NCBI RefSeq assembly: GCF_001307315.1
Contig: NZ_LGUC01000001.1
Span: 2,418,001-2,482,000 of the forward strand
Direction of reading: 5' to 3'
DNA length: 64,000 nt
Origin: Halolamina pelagica
GTDB taxonomy: Archaea > Halobacteriota > Halobacteria > Halobacteriales > Haloferacaceae
This document shows positions 36,465 to 45,951 of this stretch, in pieces. The notes beneath the pieces are model-generated. The model was not told where the DNA came from and searched no databases. It worked only from the letters and a program-made list of their open reading frames with translations. Positions within the stretch are counted from its first letter, which is position 1. Each line of letters starts with the position of its first letter. The position numbers were made by a program, and so were the translations under genes.

Positions 36465-38441
36465 CTACTTGCCTTCGAACTCCGGCTCCTCGTCACCCAT
36501 GAACGCGGTGACGCCCTCCATCAGGTCGTCGGTGTTCATCAGGTGGCCGAACGCCTGGCTCTCGACTTCGAGACCGGCGTCGGTGTCGTCGCGCCCCGCG
36601 AGCATCGCGCGCTTGGTGTAGCGCTGCGCGATCGGCGGACCGGCCGCGAGGTCGCGGGCCAGCTCCCAGCCGCGGTCGAGCAGCTCCTCGCCGTCGGTGA
36701 CCTCGTTGATGAAGCCGTACTCCGCGAGCTCCTCGGCGTCGTAGCGCTCGGCGGTGAAGATGATCTCCTTCGCCCGCCCCTCGCCGACGATGTGGCGCAG
36801 GCGCTGGGTGCCGCCCCACCCCGGCAGGAGGCCGAGGTTGTGTTCCGGCTGGCCGAGCTCGCTCCGGCGGCTGGCGATCCGGAGGTCCGCGCCGGTCGCG
36901 AGCTCCATCCCGCCGCCGAGGCAGTAGCCGTCGATGGCGGCGACGACCGGCGCGTCGAGCGACTCCAGCTTGCCGAACGTCTCCTGGCCGAGCTTCGAGA
37001 GTTCGACCGCGTGCAGCGGGTCGCCGCCGCCGGCGGCCATCGACTGCACGTCGGCGCCGGCGGAGAACGCGCGGTCGCCCTCGCCCGTGAGCAGCACCGC
37101 GCGCACGTCCCCGTGGGCGTCGAGCTCGTCGATGGCGGTGTCGAGCTCGTGGAGCAGCTCCTCGCTGATCGTGTTCATCCGGTGGGGGCGGGCGAGTTCG
37201 ATGTGCCCCACGTGGCCGTCGACGGCGACGTTCAGGGACTCGTACTCCGTCCCGTCGTCACCGTTCTCGGCGCTCCCGTAGAACCCCTCGCCGGCGTCGG
37301 CGAGCTCACGCAGCGTTTCCTCGGCCTCGTAGCGCTCCTCGCCGGTCGCCTCGTGGAGGTCGTCCAGCGTCTCGACCAGCGCGTCGAGCCCGTACTCGTC
37401 GGCCATCTTCGCGGGGCCGTCGGGCCAGCCGCCGCCGAGCTTGACCGCCTCGTCGATGGCGTCGGGGTCGGCGACGTCGCCGCCGACGAGCCCGGCGACC
37501 TCGTTGGCCAGCAGGGCGAGCAGGCGCTCCTGGATACCCTCGCTGACCGCGTCCGTCGGGATCTGGGCGCCGTCGCCGTCCTCGTAGTCGTAGAAGCCCC
37601 GGCCGGTTTTCTTCCCCAGCTCCTCGGCCTCGACTTTCTCGGCCAGCAGCGGGCAGGGTCGGTACGCGTCGCCGAGCTCCTGGTGCATGTACTCGAGCAC
37701 GTGGTAGCCCACGTCGATGCCGACCTGGTCGGCGAGCTCGAACGAGCCCATCGGCAGCCCGATACCGTACTTCGTGGTGGAGTCGACCGCCTCGATGGTG
37801 GCGTCGCCGGACTCGACCAGCCACGCGGCCTCGTTCATCAGCGGCACGAGCACGCGGTTGACGATGAAGCCGGGCGAGTCCTTCCGGACCCGAACGGGGG
37901 TCTTGCCCATCGACTCCGCCAGTTCCTCGATCGTGTCGAGGGTGTCGTCGGCGGTGTCGGCGCCGGAGATGACCTCGACCAGCTGCATCCGCACCGGCGG
38001 GTTGAAGAAATGCATCCCGCAGAACTGCTCGGGGCGGTCGCTGACCTCCGCCAGGTCCGTGATCGAGAGGCTCGAGGTGTTCGTCGCGAAGATCGCCTCC
38101 GGCGGCGCGTACTCGACGACCTCGCGGTACACCTCCTTCTTGATGTCCATCTTCTCGGGGACGGCCTCGATCACTACGTCGGCGTCGCCGACGGCCGCCT
38201 CGAGTTCGACGACCGGCGTCACGCGATCGAGCGCGCCGTCGGCCTCGTCCCGACTGATCTGGTCTTTCTCGGCCAGTTTGTCGAGGCTCCACTCGATCTG
38301 TTCGTAGCCGTTCTGGACGAACTCCTCGTTGATGTCCCGCATCGTCACGTGGTAGCCCGCCAGCGCGGCGACCTCGGCGATACCGTGGCCCATGTTGCCT
38401 GCGCCGAGCACCGCGATCCGTTCGATTTCGTCGGGATCCAT
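36465..38441 (-). CDS. 3-hydroxyacyl-CoA dehydrogenase / enoyl-CoA hydratase fusion
   Basis: 658-residue bifunctional beta-oxidation protein. The N-terminal dehydrogenase has the Rossmann motif IAVLGAGNMGHGIAEVA, then IFATNTSSLSITDLAEV, HFFNPPVRMQLVEVI and the C-domain GYHVLEYMHQELGD. The C-terminal crotonase domain (about 400-658) has SAGADVQSM (oxyanion hole) and ELGQPEHNLGLLPGWGGTQR. The order, dehydrogenase first, is the archaeal arrangement and the reverse of bacterial FadB. It hydrates enoyl-CoA and oxidises 3-hydroxyacyl-CoA. It may work with acyl-CoA dehydrogenases such as the one at 7300. Confidence 0.95.
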   Translation of the reverse strand: MDPDEIERIAVLGAGNMGHGIAEVAALAGYHVTMRDINEEFVQNGYEQIEWSLDKLAEKDQISRDEADGALDRVTPVVELEAAVGDADVVIEAVPEKMDIKKEVYREVVEYAPPEAIFATNTSSLSITDLAEVSDRPEQFCGMHFFNPPVRMQLVEVISGADTADDTLDTIEELAESMGKTPVRVRKDSPGFIVNRVLVPLMNEAAWLVESGDATIEAVDSTTKYGIGLPMGSFELADQVGIDVGYHVLEYMHQELGDAYRPCPLLAEKVEAEELGKKTGRGFYDYEDGDGAQIPTDAVSEGIQERLLALLANEVAGLVGGDVADPDAIDEAVKLGGGWPDGPAKMADEYGLDALVETLDDLHEATGEERYEAEETLRELADAGEGFYGSAENGDDGTEYESLNVAVDGHVGHIELARPHRMNTISEELLHELDTAIDELDAHGDVRAVLLTGEGDRAFSAGADVQSMAAGGGDPLHAVELSKLGQETFGKLESLDAPVVAAIDGYCLGGGMELATGADLRIASRRSELGQPEHNLGLLPGWGGTQRLRHIVGEGRAKEIIFTAERYDAEELAEYGFINEVTDGEELLDRGWELARDLAAGPPIAQRYTKRAMLAGRDDTDAGLEVESQAFGHLMNTDDLMEGVTAFMGDEEPEFEGK

Positions 38442-38567
38442 GCGCGATTGGTCGGCCGGACGGCGGTTGAACGTTTCCCTCTCCCGTGTCAGGAACGGGC
38501 TCGGAGTTGCTCCGCGTGGTCACCGCGGCCGATACCTCTTACCACCCGAGGACGGACGTACGAACGG

Positions 38568-39047
38568 ATGGAGATCGAGGCGCCGACGATGGACGACGCC
38601 GACAGGCTGGCGGAGCTGTGGGTAGATCTCGCGCGCAGCCAGCGCGCACACGGCTCACACCTGCTGGCCGAGCCCAACCGCGAGACGGTGCGGGAGGGGT
38701 TGGCTCGCGCGATCGTCACCCAGAACGTGCTGGTCGCCCGGACCGACGACGACCTCGCGGGGTTCGTCGAGTTCGCGCCCGAGACCGACAGCTACCGCCA
38801 GGACGTCGCGCGTGGCGTGATCGAGAACATCTACGTGCGGCCGTCCCACCGGGACACCGGACTCGGCGCCGACCTGCTCGCGGCCGCCGAAGCCCGCCTG
38901 CTCGACGCCGGCATCGATCGCGTCACGCTGGAGGTGCTCGCGGACAACGAGGCGGCCCGGCGCTTCTACGCGCGCCAGGGCTACGAACCCCACCGCGTGG
39001 AGTTGGAGAAGGCGCCCGAAAGCGACACGCACTCAAAGGAGGACTGA
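38568..39047 (+). CDS. GNAT family N-acetyltransferase
   Basis: 159-residue acetyltransferase. The acetyl-CoA motif is ENIYVRPSHRDTGLGADLLA, followed by the typical C-terminal VTLEVLADNEAARRFYARQGYE. The N-terminal helix (TMDDADRLAELWVDLARSQR) forms the substrate side. The substrate is unknown. The start at ATG 38568 follows a haloarchaeal-type promoter. It ends only 14 bp before tRNA-Thr, so read-through is likely. Confidence 0.9.
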   Translation: MEIEAPTMDDADRLAELWVDLARSQRAHGSHLLAEPNRETVREGLARAIVTQNVLVARTDDDLAGFVEFAPETDSYRQDVARGVIENIYVRPSHRDTGLGADLLAAAEARLLDAGIDRVTLEVLADNEAARRFYARQGYEPHRVELEKAPESDTHSKED

Positions 39048-39061
39048 GTAGCGTCGGCTGC

Positions 39062-39135
39062 GCCTGGAGAGCATGGGTGGTTCATGCACTCGACTTGTAA
39101 TCGAGACTTCCCGGGTTCGACTCCCGGTCCAGGCT
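39062..39135 (+). tRNA. tRNA-Thr (anticodon UGU)
   Basis: 74-nt cloverleaf. Acceptor GCCTGGA (39062-39068) pairs with TCCAGGC (39128-39134), discriminator T. D arm GCAT...ATGC, anticodon stem CTCGA/TCGAG around loop CTTGTAA with TGT at 39096-39098. T arm CCGGG-TTCGACT-CCCGG. No intron and no encoded CCA. Its T arm plus acceptor are repeated downstream. Confidence 0.95.
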
Positions 39136-39251
39136 TCCTGCGAGGAGCGAACGCGACGAGCGGAAGCCGTTCGGGAGTCGAAGCCTGCAGGTGGCGCACA
39201 GCGAGGAACGAGCGAGCACCTCCTGCTCTGGTTCGACTCCCGGTCCAGGCT
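39114..39251 (+). repeat. Duplicated tRNA-Thr 3' end with paired downstream hairpins
   Basis: The last 22 bases of tRNA-Thr (39114-39135: T loop, T stem and acceptor strand) recur exactly at 39230-39251. Each copy is followed at once by a hairpin of similar design: CTTCC...GGAAG after copy 1 and GGCTCTTC...GAAGAGCC after copy 2, with a similar GAGCGAA/GCGA loop region. No integrase or other ORF lies between the copies. The remainder of the 199-bp gap to 39334 holds no recognised feature. Confidence 0.8.
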
Positions 39252-39334
39252 CTTCTCGTCGAGCGAAGCGAGACGTGAAGAGCCGTCGCCGCCGTCGGAA
39301 CGCATTTCCACGACCAGCGAGAATCCCCGCCTGA

Positions 39335-39558
39335 ATGGCCTACGAACCGTGGCAAGCGCTGTTCGCCGGCACGTTCCTCCTCCTCTCCGGGGGATTCACG
39401 TGGTCGCCCCGTATCAGTCCGCCCGGAAGGCGGCGATGGAGGACGGCAACGAGGACGCAGTCGCCGACGAGTGGGAGATCGACGCGACCCAGATCATCGG
39501 CGGGATCACCGCGCTGGTCGGACTGGCGATCCTGGTCCGCGCGGTAGTGCCGTTCTGA
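39335..39558 (+). CDS. Small two-helix membrane protein A, paralogue of 40628-40821 (frameshifted)
   Basis: About 74 residues after repair. MAYEPWQALFAGTFLLLSGG, then IHVVAPYQSARKAAMEDGNE and a second helix IIGGITALVGLAILVRAVVP. A one-base deficit in the G run 39389-39393 shifts the frame right after SGG; one added G restores it. It resembles the protein at 40628 (shared MAY-x-x-W-Q-x-x-x-A-G-x-F-L and G-G-I-x-V-V-x-P). It precedes the formate/nitrite-type transporter gene by 51 bp. Function unknown. Confidence 0.7.
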
Positions 39559-39609
39559 GTCGGGGTGGGAGCCACAGGAGTTACTTACTAGGCTCCGTAG
39601 TGGCCGCCA

Positions 39610-40563
39610 ATGCCGGATGGCGATTCTGCCGACGAGAGCGTTCGGGAGGCGATCGACCAGTCCGAGCACGGAGCCCCCGCAGCGGGGGCGGTGCTCCGCG
39701 ACCAGTTCGAGACCCACGAGGTGTTCCAGCGGATCATCGCCGCCGCCGACGAGGAGGCGACCACGGGGCAGCGCGAACTGTTCTTCAGTAGCCTCGCCGC
39801 GGGGTTCTCGATCACCGTCACGTTCATGCTGTACGCGTCGCTGACGGCGTCGACGGACAGCCACCCGATCCTCAGCGCGCTGCTGTACCCGCTGGGGTTC
39901 GTGTTCATCATCCTCGGCGGCTACCAGCTGTACACCGAGAACACGCTACCGCCGGTGGTGCTGGTGCTGGAGCGACTGATGAGCCTGCCGCGGCTGCTGA
40001 AGATCTGGGGGATCGTCATCGTCGGGAACTTCGCCGGCGGCGGGTTCGGCGCGCTCGTGCTCGCCCGCACCGGTGTCCTCTCGCCGGACGCGGTGGACGC
40101 CGCGACGTACATCGCGAAGAAAGGCGTCAACACCGACTTCTGGCCGCTGTTTTTCAAGGCCGCGTTCGCCGGCCTGATCGTCGCCGGCGTCGTCTGGCTG
40201 GTGTACGCCGTCCGCGACAGTTTCACGCGGCTGGTGATCGTCTACCTCGCCTTCCTCGCGGTGCCCCTGGGGAACCTGTATCACTCCGTCGTCTCCTTCA
40301 CCGAGCTGGCGTTTCTGGTGTTTTCGGGCGAGCCCGTCTTCCTCTCGGGGCTCGTCTGGTTCGTGTTCCCCGTGCTGCTCGGCAACACCGTCGGCGGCGT
40401 GCTGCTGGTCACGGTGGTCAACTACTTCCAGACCACCGAGGAGCGGCTGGATATCGCCCGCCGCGACGGGTTCGACCGGGAGCTCACCGCCCGCGAACTG
40501 CTGCTCGGAGGGATGGCCGGGCGCTCCTACGTCCACAAGATGATCCACGAGGAACGAGAGTAG
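39610..40563 (+). CDS. Formate/nitrite transporter family protein (YfdC-like)
   Basis: 317-residue membrane protein with six predicted helices and the FNT half-site motifs VGNFAGGGFGALVLA and LLGNTVGGVLLVTVVNYF (pore-lining G-N-x-x-G). The soluble N-terminal segment of about 60 residues and C-terminal HKMIHEERE resemble the YfdC branch more than FocA/NirC. FNT proteins conduct small monovalent anions such as formate, nitrite or hydrosulfide; the substrate here is unknown. It is flanked by two small paralogous membrane proteins. Confidence 0.88.
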   Translation: MPDGDSADESVREAIDQSEHGAPAAGAVLRDQFETHEVFQRIIAAADEEATTGQRELFFSSLAAGFSITVTFMLYASLTASTDSHPILSALLYPLGFVFIILGGYQLYTENTLPPVVLVLERLMSLPRLLKIWGIVIVGNFAGGGFGALVLARTGVLSPDAVDAATYIAKKGVNTDFWPLFFKAAFAGLIVAGVVWLVYAVRDSFTRLVIVYLAFLAVPLGNLYHSVVSFTELAFLVFSGEPVFLSGLVWFVFPVLLGNTVGGVLLVTVVNYFQTTEERLDIARRDGFDRELTARELLLGGMAGRSYVHKMIHEERE

Positions 40564-40627
40564 CGCGCAGCACCGAACCAATCAGTGCGGGACAACGATT
40601 ATCCCGGGTGCGTGAGAGCGTGTCAGT

Positions 40628-41161
<534 letters not shown>

Positions 41162-41230
41162 CCTCCTGTGCCGGCCTGGTTCTCTCGTCGCGGGACGGGG
41201 AACTATGTCGGATCCACACTGAGTAGCACT

Positions 41231-43197
41231 GTGTTCAGAGCCGCGGCTGTCGCGTTCGTCCTCTTGCTCGTCGGCGCGCAGCCGGCGGTGGCTGTCGCCG
41301 GCGCGCCGGCCGTCGACGGCCCCGTCGCCGACGCCAGCGCCGCCGACACCGCGTCGGCGACGCTCGCGATCGACACCGCCCTCTCGTTGACCCCCGAGCA
41401 GCCGGGTTCGGTCGGCGTCGTCCAGACGTTCGACACGCCCGAGGCGCTGACCGAACTCCGGGTCACGCTCGACGCCCGGTCGACGGTGACGGCGGCCGAG
41501 GGGTTCAGCAAGGCCGGGGGCGACACCTGGGAGTGGGACGGTGAGACCGCCGAGCCGCGGCTCCGCTACGACCTGGCAGTCAACCGAACGACCGACCGCG
41601 AGGGGCCGATGGCGGGGAGCGGGTCGTACCTCTACGCCGACGTGGGCGAGTGGGCGCTGATCCAGCAGCCGAACACCGGGCTCGAGTGGCGCACCACCGC
41701 CTCGATCAACCTCGACCGGACGACTCGCGTCGACGGCGCGGGCGCCGTCGGCAGCGCCACCGCCTTCCTCGGCCCCCACGAGGAGTACACGCGCGAGGTC
41801 GCGGGGCAGGAGATCCGGCTGATCGTCCCCGCGGCCGCCGATCTCGCGGACCCCCCGAAGCGATCCTCGACGGCCTCGGGAACGCCTCCCGCGAACTCAA
41901 CGTCGGCGACCGGGACGCGATGGTGTTCGCCGTCGCGGCGCCGACCGACAAGGTCGGCTGGGCGGTACAGGGGGTCCAGGTCGGCGACACCGACTTCTGG
42001 GCCCGGGCGAACCGACCGATCGACAGCGCCGGGAGCACGTGGCTCCACGAGTACGTCCACACCCGGCAGTCGTTCCAAACCACCGAGAGCGGGCAGTGGA
42101 TCACCGAGGCCACCGCGACGTGGTACGCCGCGCTGCTGAGTCACCAGCAGGAGGGCGTCGGCTTCCCGGGCCTCTCGGAGTATCTGGAGCGCGGCACTCG
42201 GAGCCCGCAGGCGGAGTCAGTGCTCGCCGAGCCGAGCGACTGGGCGAACAACGCCCACTACTGGAAGGGGGCGCTGGTCAGCGGCGAGCTCGACCGGCGG
42301 CTCAGGCTGGCGACCGACGGCGGCGCCACGCTCCAGCGCGTGCTCGCGGCGCTGAACGACCACGGCAGCGTCAGCAACGAGGACATCCTCGCGGCCGTGG
42401 CCGAGGCGGGCACGGCGGCCGAACGCGACGCCGCCGAGCGACTGACCACCACCAGCGACGCGCCGGCCGTGTGGGACAGCGAGGCCCACCGCGACGCGTT
42501 CGGCGGCGACGCGGCGCTTCTGCGCGTCGGCTTCGACCCGGCGACGGACCTGCGGGCAACCGGCCCGTACCGCAACGCGACGACCGCCGCACCCGTCACG
42601 CTCGCAGCCGGCGAGCGGCTCTCGGTCCGCACCGCCGTCGAGAACCTCGGCGGCGCGACCGGCGAGTACACCGTCACACTCCGGGTCGGCGACGCCGTCG
42701 TCGCGACCACGAACGGGACGCTCGCCCCGGACGGCCGGACGAACGCGTCGCTCGCCCACCGGTTCGCGGAGCCGGGGCGGTACACCGTCTCGATCGCCGG
42801 CGAGCGCTTCACCGTCAGGGTTCGCCAGCCGGCGACCCCGAGCGTGACCGACCTCAGCGTCGAGCCAACGACGGTGGCACGTGGCGACGAGGTGACGGTG
42901 ACCGCAACGGTGACCAACGACGACTCGGTGCCCGGCAACACGACGGTCGCGTTCACCCGCGGCGGCGAGACGGTGGCGACCCGGACCGTCGCAGTCGGGC
43001 CGAACGATCGCGAGACGGTCAGCGCGACGGTCGAGCTGACCGAGCCCGGACAGCAGCGCGTCGGCGCCAACGGGGAGTCCCTCGCGGTGTCGGTCGAGTC
43101 GACCAGTCGAACGAGCGTCCCCGGCTTCGGCGTGCCGGCCGCCGTCGGCGCGATCGCCGGTGTGCTCGCCGTGGGACGGCTGCGCTCGGGTCGGTAG
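41231..43197 (+). CDS. Secreted HExxH metallopeptidase-like protein with PGF-CTERM anchor (frameshifted)
   Basis: About 655 residues after repair. The Sec-type signal FRAAAVAFVLLLVGAQPAVA is followed by a beta-rich N-domain, then WLHEYVHTRQSF and WITEATATWYAAL, the Zn-ligand HExxH plus a downstream Glu of gluzincin peptidases. A CARDB-like beta-sandwich domain (VTDLSVEPTTVARGDEVTVT) precedes the terminal VPGFGVPAAVGAIAGVLAVG and a basic end, the PGF-CTERM signal processed by archaeosortase. A one-base deficit in the C run 41851-41856 splits DLADPPEAILDG. GTG 41231 is my preferred start; 41168 is possible. Probably a surface protease; substrates unknown. Confidence 0.78.
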
Positions 43198-43212
43198 GCG
43201 AACGACCGCGAC

Positions 43213-43572
43213 TCAGAACGGCGCCGGCCCCTCGTCCGGCTCCGACCCGCCGCTGTCGTCGCCGGACTCGATCGGCCCCTCCCACGCGCTCAGCCCGCCA
43301 GCCATGCTCTCGACGGTGGCGTCGGCGGTCCCCTCGTAGGACTCGATGAGCTTCGCGGCCTGTACGCTGGATTTCCCGTGCGGGCAGACCGTCACCACGT
43401 GGTCGGCGTCGGCGAGTTCGGCGACGCGGTCGGGGAGCTGTTGGAACGGGACGTTCAGGCTGCCGGGGATGTGGCCCCGCTGGAACGCCGCCGGGTTGCG
43501 GATGTCGACGACCGTCGGCGACGCGCCGTCGGCCAGCAGTTCGGCGACCGTCTCGGGCGAAATCTCGTCCAT
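43213..43572 (-). CDS. Rhodanese-like domain protein
   Basis: 119-residue single rhodanese domain. TVVDIRNPAAFQRGHIPGSL is the CH2A-type motif, and the active-site loop VCPHGKSSVQAA holds the catalytic Cys. It ends with SMAGGLSAWEGPI and an acidic tail. It probably transfers or carries sulfur, or acts as a sulfur-trafficking partner. The start at 43572 (MDEISPETV) is chosen since the longer frame has a non-domain leader. It lies downstream of the NUDIX gene on the same strand. Confidence 0.92.
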   Translation of the reverse strand: MDEISPETVAELLADGASPTVVDIRNPAAFQRGHIPGSLNVPFQQLPDRVAELADADHVVTVCPHGKSSVQAAKLIESYEGTADATVESMAGGLSAWEGPIESGDDSGGSEPDEGPAPF

Positions 43573-43644
43573 ACACGCGGTAACGGAGCTGGTGGGTTGA
43601 AGCCCACGAACCGTCGTCGGCCCGACCCGCATCCAGAGAACAGC

Positions 43645-44225
43645 CTACAGCAGCCCCTTGGCGTCGGCCAGCGACAGCCCCTGGAGTGTGGCGTCGTTGA
43701 TCGCCCCAGAGCGAACCGTCGACATCGCCTCCTCGATCGGCACCGCCCGCGGCGTGAGGAACTCGTTGGCGTCGAGGTTCTGCTCGGTGGGTTCGAGCCC
43801 CTCCGCGAACACGTACGCCCGCTTGTGTCTGAGCAGCCCGGTCGCGACCCAGACCTCCTCCAGCACCGACAGCGAGTCCGCGCGGAACCCGGTCTCCTCC
43901 TCCAGTTCGCGCTCGGCCGCGGCGGTGTAGGACTCGCCGGCCTCGACGACGCCGGCGGGGAGTTCGAGCTGTTCGTGCCGGATCGTCGGCCGGTACTGCT
44001 CGACGAACAGCACGTGATCGTCGGTGACGGCGGTGACCACCACCGCGGTCGGGAGTTCGGCCCAGTAGTAGCGCTTCCGGCTCCCGTCGGGCTGTTCGAC
44101 CAGGTCGTAGCCGCCGACGAACCAGCCGGTCTCGTACTCCGGGACGCTCTCGATCACCTGCCAGCCGGGGGCGACTCCGGGAGCGACTCGTGGCGGCGGC
44201 CGTCCTCGGGCGGGTACGCGGTCAT
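43645..44225 (-). CDS. NUDIX hydrolase, ADP-ribose pyrophosphatase-like (frameshifted)
   Basis: About 193 residues after repair. The NUDIX box GVVEAGESYTAAAERELEEETGF lacks no key residue (shown in two parts: GVVEAGESYTAAAER and ELEEETGF). EQYRPTIRHEQLELPAG is the typical ADP-ribose pyrophosphatase approach. The ATG at 44225 follows the TAG of the DUF5809 gene directly (TAGATG), a clear coupling signal. That frame breaks at the G run 44167-44171 (C run on the coding strand); one added base joins LPESPPGWQ to VIESVPEYETGW. It probably cleanses the cell of nucleoside-diphosphate-linked compounds. Confidence 0.85.
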
Positions 44226-44666
44226 CTACTCGCCCGCACCGTCCTCGAACAGCGGGCGGTAGATCCGGCCGAACGCCTGTCGCCGCAGGGTGGCGACGGC
44301 GGCGTCTTCCTCGGACTGGAACGTCGCCGCCACGGCCGTCCCTGTGGCGGGCGAGGCGTGCCAGACCACGCGGTCGACGTGCTCGGAACCGTTCACGTGG
44401 ACATCGTACTCGGGGTGGTCCTCGCGCCAGGTCTCCCAGGCCTCGCGGTCGCCGACGGTGACGGTCAACAGCGACGCGAACAGGGCGTCGCGGGCCGTCT
44501 CGACGACCTCGCCGGTGACGCGCTCGTCGTACTCCTCGCGGTCGAACGACATCGCCTTGGCCGTCTCGCGCACGACCGTCTGGGCGGCGGGGCCGACGGA
44601 GTCAAACGCCTCGGCGGCGTCAGCCTCGGTCTCGGGGAGAACACACCTTCCGTTCGCATACCGCAC
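44226..44666 (-). CDS. DUF5809 family protein
   Basis: 146-residue soluble haloarchaeal protein. It starts MRYANGRCVLPETEADAAEA. The middle KAMSFDREEYDERVTGEVVE is charged, and the C-terminal EDAAVATLRRQAFGRIYRPL follows a beta hairpin with HVDRVVWHASPATGTAV. I assign it to DUF5809 from memory and because the neighbouring gene is DUF5810, its usual partner. Its stop codon abuts the start of the NUDIX gene. Function unknown. Confidence 0.78.
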   Translation of the reverse strand: MRYANGRCVLPETEADAAEAFDSVGPAAQTVVRETAKAMSFDREEYDERVTGEVVETARDALFASLLTVTVGDREAWETWREDHPEYDVHVNGSEHVDRVVWHASPATGTAVAATFQSEEDAAVATLRRQAFGRIYRPLFEDGAGE

Positions 44667-44707
44667 TGTCCGAGCGGCGCCGGCTTACCGGTGGCGATGC
44701 GGCGCGA

Positions 44708-45157
44708 TCACGCGTCGTCGGCGGCGTCGGCGCCGTCGTCGGCATCGTCGCCGCTGTCTGCCAGGTTCTCACGGCGCTTCCGGGTCATTTCGCGGGCCTC
44801 CGCGACGGCCTGCTCGGCCGCCTCGTCGATGAACCCCGAGTCAGGAACCTCGCCGGGGTCGGCGAGCTCCTCGGTCGGGTGCGTGCCCGCGTGTTCGTGC
44901 TCGTGGTCGTCACCCGCCGCGGTCGGGATGTCGACCGCGGCGTCCTCGGCGGTCGCCTCGTCGTAGTCGATCGCCTCGGCGTCGTCGACGACCTCGGCCG
45001 CCAGCTCCGGCGGGGTGTACTCGCCCCACTCGGCGACGCGGTCGTCGAGCCAGGCCTCGTGGTCCTCGCCGTGGAGCATCGCGGTCATCGCGAGGTGGTT
45101 CGCCAAGTGTTCGTCGTCCTGCTGGGGCGAGCCACAGACCGGACAGCGGTATCCCAT
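44708..45157 (-). CDS. DUF5810 family zinc-finger-like protein
   Basis: 149-residue protein that starts MGYRCPVCGSPQQDDEHLAN, with CPVC plus His residues (HLANHLAMTAMLHG) forming a likely C2H2-type Zn site. An acidic low-complexity middle containing HEHEHAG and a C-terminal helix (EAAEQAVAEAREMTRKRREN) follow. Recognised as haloarchaeal DUF5810, commonly next to DUF5809 as here. Nucleic-acid or protein binding is possible. The ATG at 45157 is used. Confidence 0.82.
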   Translation of the reverse strand: MGYRCPVCGSPQQDDEHLANHLAMTAMLHGEDHEAWLDDRVAEWGEYTPPELAAEVVDDAEAIDYDEATAEDAAVDIPTAAGDDHEHEHAGTHPTEELADPGEVPDSGFIDEAAEQAVAEAREMTRKRRENLADSGDDADDGADAADDA

Positions 45158-45276
45158 ACCGGGGAGTCGACCCGGAGGGGCAAAACAGATGTGTTCACTG
45201 CCGCTCGGCGGCGGGGCGCCGGGCGTTTCGACGCTCGCACCAAATCGCCTAACCGAACAGCACGCCAACGACGCGT

Positions 45277-45951
45277 ATGGATCGACGGACGTTCATCAGA
45301 TCGACTGGCGCCGCCACCGCAATCGGTGCAACAGCAGGCTGTCTCGGCGCCGTCGGGTTGGGCGGCAACCCCGACGTGACGCTGTCCGAGCCCGACCGAC
45401 CGTTCGAGAGCGAGGACGTGCCCTACCCCGCGTGGGGCGAGCAGGTCGCCGACGTGACGCTTCCCGCACCGCTAGCCGGCGGCTCGCTGTCGCTTCAGGA
45501 CCCCGGGAAACCGACCCTGCTCACGTTTTTCTACTCCCACTGTCAGACGGTCTGTCCCGTCCTCATCAGCACGCTCCGGAACGTCCAGGCCCACGCACAG
45601 TCGAACGACTACGCCGACGACGTGACGTTCGCGCCGGTGACGTTCGACCCCGCGCGGGACACCGCCGACCGACTCGAGACGTACGCCGAGGAGATGAACG
45701 TCACCACCGCCGAGGACGGCTGGCAGTTCCTCCGGCCGGAGTCCAAATCGCGGGCGAAGACGGTCGTTCAGGAGGAGTTCGGCGTCGACTTCCGCCGCAC
45801 CGAGCCCGAGGACATGGATATGTACATGTTCGCCCACACCTCGCTGACGCTGCTCGTCAACGCCGACGGCTACGTCGAGCGGGCGTACCAGACCTCCTCC
45901 CCCGACCAACAGACGATCATCGACGACCTGACCACGCTGCGAGAGGCATGA
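45277..45951 (+). CDS. SCO1/SenC family copper chaperone lipoprotein
   Basis: 224-residue exported thioredoxin-fold protein. The N-terminal RR (residues 3-4) and AGC lipobox (Cys22) give a Tat lipoprotein. The copper site is CQTVCP (Cys-x-x-x-Cys) with the distal His in MYMFAHTSLTLL. SCO proteins deliver copper to, or reduce, the CuA site of cytochrome oxidase. The stop overlaps the start of the TlpA-like gene (ATGA at 45948). First gene of a three-gene redox/assembly operon. Confidence 0.92.
   Translation: MDRRTFIRSTGAATAIGATAGCLGAVGLGGNPDVTLSEPDRPFESEDVPYPAWGEQVADVTLPAPLAGGSLSLQDPGKPTLLTFFYSHCQTVCPVLISTLRNVQAHAQSNDYADDVTFAPVTFDPARDTADRLETYAEEMNVTTAEDGWQFLRPESKSRAKTVVQEEFGVDFRRTEPEDMDMYMFAHTSLTLLVNADGYVERAYQTSSPDQQTIIDDLTTLREA

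Noticed and set aside
36369-39047. 892-residue plus-strand ORF
   Set aside because: Most of it is antisense to the FadB-like fusion gene; only the last 159 codons encode a real GNAT protein starting at 38568.
39062-39251. Integrated genetic element bounded by tRNA-Thr att sites
   Set aside because: Only about 94 bp lie between the copies and no integrase or cargo gene is present; at most it is a relic.
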